A DNA stretch of 64,000 nt from Magicicada septendecula (Eukaryota > Arthropoda > Insecta > Hemiptera > Cicadidae). The stretch spans positions 405,525,969-405,589,968 of the forward strand of contig CM068371.1 in the NCBI GenBank assembly GCA_034769895.1, read 5' to 3'. The notes below the pieces were generated by a model that was not told the origin of the DNA, did not search any database, and was given only the letters and a program-made list of their open reading frames with translations. How positions within the stretch are numbered: position 1 is the first letter of the stretch; every line of letters begins with the position of its first letter. Shown here one piece after another: positions 56,997 to 64,000 of this stretch. A program made the translations under genes and the position numbers.

Positions 56997-57959
56997 CCAG
57001 GTCATATATGTCTTATTTTGTGTATAATGTGTCTTAGACTATAAGAGATAAGATTTTTCCACGTTATAATTATACGATATTCGTATAAATGAATATAAGG
57101 GTTTCAATATTAGTTAACACACAGTAATTAATAACATGACAATTTGCATTTTTAATTAATAAACAAAATGAATATAATTTTATTAACAAAGTCGTACTAA
57201 TTTCACAACCAATACTAAATCCTCTGTACTCTTTACTTGTATTACGATATTCACGTTCTTATCCACCCTCAATCAACTACCAAAGCCTGCGACCTAGCTG
57301 GGAAACATCAAGGTAAATACTGCAGAAGAAGAGTATACCTTCGAGACGTGGGTAAGTGCGCACAAATGAGTAATAGCATATGTGCAAAAGTAAGTGTTTA
57401 AGAGTATCGTTCTAATACATATACAAACAATATGTAACAAATAATTTACGCAATATTTAGTTGAAAATTAGAGTGTGATAATTATATATTTATATTACAA
57501 TTCTATATTATATTATATATTTATAATATTTGTAGTCTATTATGCATTATAATTAATATATGTAGTATAATAATTCAATTTTTGACAAATTATGAAGCTA
57601 AATAACTAAATCGAATTGTGAAATATAAAAAGCTTCCAGCCGAATACAATATAAAACCCACAATCGAACTCACGGACTAAACAAAGATACAAAATTATAC
57701 TCTATCGATATTTCAAACATATAACAAACATTCTCAATGAAAATACTATAAGTACTATAATAAAAATAGACGTCACTGATTTTAAATTGTTTTTACGAAT
57801 TAAATAATTGCAAAGGTGTGTAAATATGTTAGGCTAATAATGACATTACTATAAGGGTATATAACGTTAGGTGCCAACTAGATTCAATTGTGGGTAGATT
57901 GGTTGTAGAGACTTGGAACATGTTTGCTCGGTATATCATGCGACTAGCGTTAGTTTCTT
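56997..57959. other. unassigned AT-rich flank
   Basis: Strongly AT-rich, no gene or repeat recognised. Confidence 0.4.
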
Positions 57960-58455
57960 GCTATGTTTCTTTGAAGTGATATTCCTGGGTCAACTCTGCA
58001 ATCCATAACCGAAATGTGTCATCTGTGAATATGTTAAAAATTGTTGGTGAAATGGAGCACCATTGTCTAACACCTTTATTTGTAGGAATATCTTCCGTTA
58101 GTCTATCAATCAAATCTAAGACGATAACTGTAACACAGACTCTTAAGCAATCTAATCTATTTTGAGTTGTGAAACCTTTTCCTTCCATATGCTCCAGAGC
58201 AGCGAACGTTTAAACTGTCAAAAGCTTTTGTTATATCTATGAACGTTAATTGTGTTTCTAAGTTAAATTCTCTTCTTTCCACAATAATTAATTTAAGCGT
58301 ATAAGTCGCATCATTGCATGATCTACCTTTCCTGAAGTGATTTTGTTCACCCGGTATTAATGCATCAGCTATTGGCTTTAGTCTCCCATTAACTATTCTA
58401 CCGTAGATCTTATATGTTGTATCCAGTAAGGAGATCCCTCTGTAATGAAAAACAA
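57960..58455 (-). mobile_element. LINE reverse-transcriptase fragment
   Basis: The minus strand from 58455 reads GISLLDTTYKIYGRIVNGRL, then IPGEQNHFRKGRSCNDATYT, FIDITKAFDS (motif A), and after a frame shift near 58210 WSIWKEKVSQ and GVRQWCSISPTIFNIFTDD (motif B, normally GVRQGC). These are reverse-transcriptase domains 0 to B of an RTE-like LINE. The YADD box and all later parts are missing, and the 5' part is absent too. It may belong to family B, which is represented only by its downstream half at 31138-31870. Confidence 0.75.
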
Positions 58456-59407
58456 ATGTTGTTTTCGAAAATTAAGAATCTTAACCGCCAAGTAATAGTT
58501 TCGTGAAGGTTCAGAAGCCTCAAATTCAATCAGATGTAGAGTAAATCATAACGTGTCTCTAATCCACTACAAGAGAATGGTTCAACTTATTATCATGAAA
58601 CTACATAATATGTCGTTATTCACTAAACTGCGTAGTGGGGAATCCCGAAAACATTATCGTTCATTTTTACGTAGAGCGGCTGGAGTCAGTAGAGAACATT
58701 AATTTGCTCTGTGAGACATGTGGTGAATTTGTTTGAAAGAGCTTTGAAAACCAAACAGTTAATGAAAAATGTGTGTCAATGCCTCGTACGGTTTCAAATG
58801 ACGGCGAAAAACGCTACAAACGAACTGACGTACGGTTTGTCCTACCGTTTTTGTCGTAATAATAGATACCGGATAGCAAAATGTTCTAAATACAATCAAT
58901 AACCATCCTGCTGTAACGGATTTGGTAGACTTTATATGATTCACACTACTTAATAATGTGTATACTTAAAAATACTACTGGGGGAATTAAACTGCTCCAT
59001 CGACTTCGTTTATGACAGTGCTAAAGCGCGTCCAATAAAGTCGGTCGGTTGTACTAACAATGGTAAAGCGCGCCGACCGTCAGAACCGCCGACGTCATGT
59101 AACGATTGGAAATCACAAAATAACGAACTTCGTTTAAAGAAATATGCCATTAATAATATTATCTTAATTCAAACCAAACATTAGAATACAATAACCGAAT
59201 GTGATAATAAATTGCGGAGTTTCGACAGTTATAAGTTTTCGTTTTCTAAACAATGATGAAGCCAACTGAAGGTGAGTACTGAGGAACGAGGATCAAACCA
59301 CTCAAAAGACATTTCCTAATTCCTGACGTAAACACTCTTGTTGAGATTACAAAACAGTTTTCGTCGCTTCGTACACGTTTCACACGTACACGCATACTGC
59401 CAGCTCT
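58456..59407. other. unassigned stretch
   Basis: No gene recognised. 'gaag|gtgagtactg' near 59268-59280, 15 bases after an ATGATG, resembles a short first exon with a good splice donor, but no acceptor or downstream exon could be paired with it. Confidence 0.3.
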
Positions 59408-59854
59408 TTGTGTGGGCCTACACCGAATGAGTTAACGCCAGAGATGGTTTGGTCAGATAAAGACCTCTTCTGCTGCCAAGACGGCGAAACGAACATGAAT
59501 AACGGAACCTCCGAAGCTAATGAATATTGGCCGCAATACAAGCAAGTCTGGCAGATCAACTATAAACGACCGGTTGTTTCCGTAACGCGAGCTTTCGTGA
59601 CAGACCAACTGAAAAAAAAATACTTGCCTCGACATGCGAACGAAATTAAATATTCGAACAACGATTATTTATTCACGCTCCAGAAACATCTACTGGAAAT
59701 GTATCAAAATTTACTCACAACACACGTGCGCACGGGTACGTGTATGTGCGCAAGTGTAGAATATCCCAAACTACACGTTAAGCTGATTACATGGATTTAT
59801 AGTTTCGAGGAAAACGATATTCTGTTGGTTTTTACATTTTGTCAAACTGTCTGA
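59408..59854 (+). CDS. hypothetical open frame, 148 codons
   Basis: The longest unexplained ATG-initiated frame in the window. It starts MCGPTPNELTPEMVWSDKDL and continues through WPQYKQVWQINYKRP and TRAFVTDQLKKKYLP. It has no signal peptide at the start. The last 20 residues are hydrophobic. Local composition is less AT-rich than the surroundings. I recognise no family or motif. No clear promoter or polyadenylation signal is attached. It could be an exon, a remnant of an unknown element or chance. Confidence 0.25.
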   Translation: MCGPTPNELTPEMVWSDKDLFCCQDGETNMNNGTSEANEYWPQYKQVWQINYKRPVVSVTRAFVTDQLKKKYLPRHANEIKYSNNDYLFTLQKHLLEMYQNLLTTHVRTGTCMCASVEYPKLHVKLITWIYSFEENDILLVFTFCQTV

Positions 59855-60448
59855 TGAAATTACACACGCGCGCGCATCGTGTATGTTTTCACATGAAATA
59901 ATGTCTAACTGGAAACGTATCTAGACTCCATGTGTAAATGCGCGAGTGAAAACTATATAGGCCTACCTACGTCTTGTAAGTTCGAGAAGCAGCAATACGA
60001 CCGCTAAAGCAGTACTAAATGTAAACAGTCTAGGCACAAATTAAATATCGTAAGCAGGCCTACTTCGTAAACGACACGTATTCATATACTTGCTTCGGCT
60101 GATATCACTGGAAACAAAGGTAATAATCTTGTCAATTAAAACTATTATAAAATATATTTTTAAGGATTAAGTGCTCCTATTTATTGAAGATGATGTCAGA
60201 AAAATTATTATTACTGCCGATAGTGTACGGTAACTTTAAACGAAGTGGCACCCACGATGGAAATCGCGAACATCAAATTACTTATCCATCCAATAAACAG
60301 AATAAGCAAAGTTACTCTGCGACAAGTCTGTTGTCATGGTTTTAATTACTGTATGTTCTAGCATAATGTTTGTGTGTTAAATAATAAGAAAATCATTATG
60401 ACACGACAAAGCTCTTCGAACAAAATAAGTTTACTGAAACTGATCACA
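59855..60448. other. unassigned stretch
   Basis: No gene recognised. TAGGCCTA near 59959. Ends at the Helitron 2 boundary. Confidence 0.4.
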
Positions 60449-60726
60449 TCTATATATTAATACGTGAAGAGAAAACTTTGTACCCCTTTTTAAGCATATT
60501 GCGCGCACGGAGGAGTGTGAGATTTGGCATAGTTAAAGTTTATATGGAGGAGTGCAGAAAGCTAAAATTTATATATAATATGTGTTACAAATACATTAAA
60601 TAAAATAAAATAAAACATTCATTTGCACTTGAAAATTCATTTAAACTTTTTCAAACAATGGTAATTGTTAAAAATAAAATAATTTTGTTGCCAGGCAATA
60701 AAATTATAATTTTTTCATTTTAGTGT

Positions 60727-60810
60727 ACGTTCATACTGCCAATGTCAAACACATAATAGTCTGTCGTTTGTTTACGTTCATACTGCCAATGTCAAACACA
60801 TAATAGTCTG
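60727..60810 (+). repeat. 47-bp tandem duplication in Helitron 2 5' region
   Basis: 'acgttcatactgccaatg' begins at 60727 and 60774. Same duplication and period as at 12885-12967 in copy 1. Confidence 0.8.
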
Positions 60811-61241
60811 TGGTCAAACAGTCGCACAGAGTAGAGATTGTCGCCAAAGAATTTTAAAATGTTGCCAACAAATAATTACTGACAGATTGACTGAATGAGC
60901 TGTGAATTTTGTGTGATTTCAAATGTTCCTTTTTCAATAGTCTGTGGAGTGTATGTCAAGGCAAAAAAGCGTTTATTTTATATTTTGTATATTAGATATC
61001 TGTGTTTTATATATTAATGTGCAGTTGAAAGTGAAATACAGCTTGCTTAATATACACCTGTTGCAAAAGGAAAATTTTGTAGCAGCAATTTGAATTGACT
61101 TACTCTCGCCTAATTATTATTGGTGGTTTCAAAAAAGTGAGTACATTTTATTATTTTTAAATTAAACCCTATCTTATCTTAGTTTCAGTAATTTCATTAC
61201 AGGTTTTTTTTTACATTCAGATATTCGCACCTACTTTCATT

Positions 61242-61580
61242 ATGCCTCGACATAGAACACTGACGGGTCGGGGTGAGAGACAAAGAAGAAGGAATATATA
61301 TTCGCGTGAAAGTCAAAATGATAATAGACCAAATACAAATTTAAATAGTGTAAATAGTATACAAAATGATGAAATTATTTTGAGGGATACATTTAAATGC
61401 ACACTGAATGTCATTCCAAGAAATTTTAATACTTTTGATTGTGGATTAATGCATTTACAATGCAGGTTTTGCAATGCAAAACATTTCGAATCTGAGGTCA
61501 CTTTAGGTGAAAGGACTGCATTCACTTCATGTTGCCATAAGGGTAAAGCAATATTATCGGCCTTAAGTCAAAATGAATAA
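61242..61580 (+). CDS. Helitron 2 N-terminal cysteine-rich module
   Basis: 112 codons from ATGCCTCGACATAGAAC (MPRHRTLTGRGERQRRRN), a basic start followed by TFKCTLNVIPRNFNTFDCG, LQCRFCNAKHFESE and SCCHKGKAIL. This is the better preserved version of the module broken in copy 1, and the ATG is a credible natural start of the Rep-helicase protein. It ends at TAA 61578-61580 because of the adjacent deletion, which places stop codons between it and the Rep frame. Confidence 0.8.
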   Translation: MPRHRTLTGRGERQRRRNIYSRESQNDNRPNTNLNSVNSIQNDEIILRDTFKCTLNVIPRNFNTFDCGLMHLQCRFCNAKHFESEVTLGERTAFTSCCHKGKAILSALSQNE

Positions 61581-64000
61581 TAGTAATAGTAATATTTAGT
61601 ACAGTTGATGGTGAGCCACCCTTTGAACGAAATATGGTTTCGTTTTCAAAAATTAATGGTACCATTAAAAATATCTCTGTTTTGGATTCATCGTTGGACC
61701 CTTTAGCGTATCCATTACTTTTTCCAAATGGTGATACTGGGTGGCATATCAATATTTCTCATAATGTACCAACTACATCTAATTCAAGAGCGCCCAGAAA
61801 TAAATTAACCATGCTTCAGTATGCAGCCTATCGACTTGCAATTAGAGAAGATTTTAGCATGTTGCACCATTCACAAAAATTATTTCTGCAGTGGATAGTT
61901 GATATGTATGTGAGAATAGAGGGCACAAGGTTACATTTCATTCGACAAAATCAAACAAGTCTTAGGTCTGAAGTTTACAACAATTTAACAGATTATTTAG
62001 AATTGAACCCCAATGCCAATAATGTTGGCCGTAGAGTAATTTTACCATCTTCATTCAATGGATCTCCAAGAAATATGTATCAGAATTATTTAGATGCAAT
62101 GTCAATTGTACAACATTTCGGAAAGCCTTCTTTGTTTATTACAATGACTTGCAATCCAAGTTGGCCTGAAATAGTTAGCAATATTGGTGTAGGTGAGTCA
62201 GCTAATTTTCGACCTGATATTGTTGTGCGTGTATTCAAGTCCAAACTGAAAGCATTAATTGAGGGCCTTATACTAAAAAAAATCTTCGGTAAAGTTGAAG
62301 CACTCATTTATACAATTGAGTTTCAAAAGAGAGGATTGCCTCATGCTCACATTTTACTCTCTTTAAATGAGCAAGATAAAATTGTTAACGCTACCGATAT
62401 TGATAAAGTTGTATCTGCGGAGATTCCTAACATTCAAACACATCCTACATTACATGAATATGTTGTAAAACACATGCTGCATGGTCCATGTGGTGTACTT
62501 AATCCAAATTTTGTATGTATGAGAGATGGAAAATGCACAAAAGATTATCCAAAACGATTTAATGAATTTACATGTGAATCACTAAATGGATATCCATTAT
62601 ACAGAAGGCGTGATAATGGTATTAATGCTGAAGTTCGCGGTAGTTGTCTCGACAATCGTTATGTTGTACCATACAATCCGTATTTACTTGCCAAATTTAA
62701 TTGCCATATAAATGTTGAAGTATGCACTACAGTTAAAAGTGTTAAATATATTTGTAAATACGTGTATAAAGGCTATGACAGTGCATCTGTTGAATTAGGT
62801 TCAGAGAGAAATGAACCAGGTCAAGAAATACAAATTGATGAAGTTAAAAATTTTTTAAATGGCCGTTATGTCGGATCAACTGAAGCTGTATGGCGCATCT
62901 ACGAATTACCAATGCATTTTCAATCACATGTCATCGTTAGACTTGACATTCATTTACCGCGTAGACAGAATGTTTACTTTCGAGAAGGACAAGAACGTCA
63001 AGCAATTGAAAATGCAAGACAAACAAAATTATTAGCATTTTTTGAATTGAATCGATCAGATCCATCAGCGCATGAATATAAGTATATTGAAATTCCTTTG
63101 CATTATGTGTGGGAAGATTCCCGAAAAAAATGGAAGAAGAGAAGGCGTGGAGGTGATAAAATCATTACACGCATATATGTAGTATCACCAAAAGACATCA
63201 AACGTTTCCATTTACGACTGCTTTTATTACATGTCTGTGGTCGAAAATCATTTGAGGATGTTAGAACATACAATGGAATTATACACACTTCTTTTGTTGA
63301 AGCGTGCCATGCTCGCGGCATTGCTTCAAATGATAATGAATGGCGCGAATGTTTAAATGAAGCAAAAGAATTACATTCACGAAAACACATGCGAAATTTA
63401 TTTGGTTACATTTGTGCATTAAATGTGCCAGCCAATGCATTGGCGTTATGGAATGAATTTAAAGTATATCTTAGTGAAGATTTTTTGAGAGATTACAACG
63501 AAGAAGTATCCTTTAACACAGCTCTATTAGAAATTGAAGATATTTTGAATGTTCATAATTTGTCATGTCAAGAACTTGGTTTACCAGTTCCCACGTATTC
63601 GCAGAGAACAGACGAAGCAAATGCTATTGATCCAATAGAACAAGAGTTTCTGTTTTGTGAGCATTATGAAACTGCAAATATTGAACAGCGTAATCTAATT
63701 GATCGTGTGATTCGTGAAGTTTTGCACCATGATACTGGATCTAATGTTTTTTGTTTAACCGCTCATGCAGGTTGTCGAAAAACATTCACACAAACAGCAA
63801 TCATTCACAAATTAAATTCGCTTAATCTTAGTTGCATTGCAACAGCGTTCAGTGGCATAGCTTCAACTCTATTACTTGGAGGTAGAACTTTACACAATGT
63901 GTTTAAATTGCCTATACCCATTTTGGAAAATTCTGTAGCGAATATTACCGCAAATAGTAGCTATGGACGTTACATAAATTCATCATCATTGATAATTATT
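61577..64000 (+). pseudogene. Helitron 2 Rep-helicase, open to window edge
   Basis: The frame is open for 808 codons from 61577 to the last base. Recognised: TVDGEPPFERNMVSF, GLPHAHILL (HUH, near 62340), KYICKYVYKG (YxxxY tyrosines kept, near 62750), KKWKKRRRGG, then helicase Walker A AHAGCRKT with Arg at 63776-63778, and LLGGRTLHNVFKLP beyond the point where copy 1 shifts frame. The end of the window falls in SLIII just before Walker B. The amino-terminal 160 residues of the Rep part are deleted, so the copy is defective, though the rest looks whole. A few residues differ from copy 1. Confidence 0.9.

Larger units (their letters stand above)
60449..64000 (+). mobile_element. Helitron 2, 5' part, cut by the window end
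   Basis: The 5' end is TCTATATATTAATACGTGAAG at 60449 after a host A, aligned with copy 1 at 13230. It is in the opposite orientation to copy 1, so the two 5' ends face each other across about 47 kb. It contains the same 47-bp duplication, the N-terminal module (61242-61580) and Rep-helicase (61577-64000, open at the edge). Relative to copy 1 it lacks about 485 bp at 61577-61590, covering roughly 160 residues before the Rep core. The 3' terminus is outside the window. Confidence 0.92.

Noticed and set aside
58711-58902. 63-codon frame and overlapping cysteine-containing frame as a small zinc-finger protein
   Set aside because: Only one C-x2-C pair is visible, with stops around it and no second metal pair.
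61313-63390. Minus-strand frames of 70-95 codons in Helitron 2
   Set aside because: They are mirror frames of the plus-strand Helitron protein. The same mirrors occur on the plus strand in copy 1.

Overview
The window looks like AT-rich nuclear DNA of an arthropod, most likely an insect. It carries mariner, hAT, Helitron, Penelope-like, jockey-type and other LINE sequences, a tRNA-derived SINE of a kind common in insects, spliced-gene signals and long simple repeats. No bacterial operon, CRISPR array or rRNA gene is visible. The palindrome TAGGCCTA recurs 14 times, far above chance. The species cannot be named from this sequence. No host gene is recognised with confidence, and almost everything that can be named is a transposable element or its remains.

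Layout. 1-2.7 kb: two minus-strand fragments of one LINE family, around a weak candidate small two-exon gene (TATA box 872, exons 1177-1215 and 1700-1828, AATAAA 1879). 2.7-4.0 kb: a dead, full-length mariner. 4.9-14 kb: an hAT-like short repeat (Y) split by another repeat (X), then a second X copy in the opposite orientation, itself split by a 5.9-kb Helitron (7309-13230) with both termini visible. 14-26 kb: mostly unassigned DNA with LINE scraps and a nested cluster at 17.6-19.0 kb (hAT remnant, mariner tail, Penelope-like endonuclease end). 26-36 kb: a MITE, a perfect hairpin, LINE 3' ends, a second Y copy, a tRNA-derived SINE, the N-terminal part of another mariner and a 145-bp AC tract. 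37.0-38.7 kb: a GC-rich, 5'-truncated jockey-type LINE.

41.5-57.0 kb: one broken Ty3/gypsy-type LTR retrotransposon with unusually long (about 2.75 kb) LTRs and TATT target duplications. A 2.8-kb hAT transposon with a nearly open transposase sits in its 5' LTR, and a 728-bp non-autonomous hAT sits in its RNase H region. Both have 8-bp duplications. 58.0-58.5 kb holds a LINE reverse-transcriptase fragment. 60.4 kb to the window end is a second, nearly identical Helitron in the opposite orientation to the first, with its Rep-helicase frame open to the last base.

How the parts relate. The nesting gives relative ages: Y before X, X before Helitron 1, and the LTR element before both of its hAT guests. 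The most notable molecular oddity is that both Helitron copies carry Arg instead of Gly in the helicase Walker A motif, which suggests a shared defective parent or a family trait. All identities and motif calls were made by eye. No database search or alignment was run.
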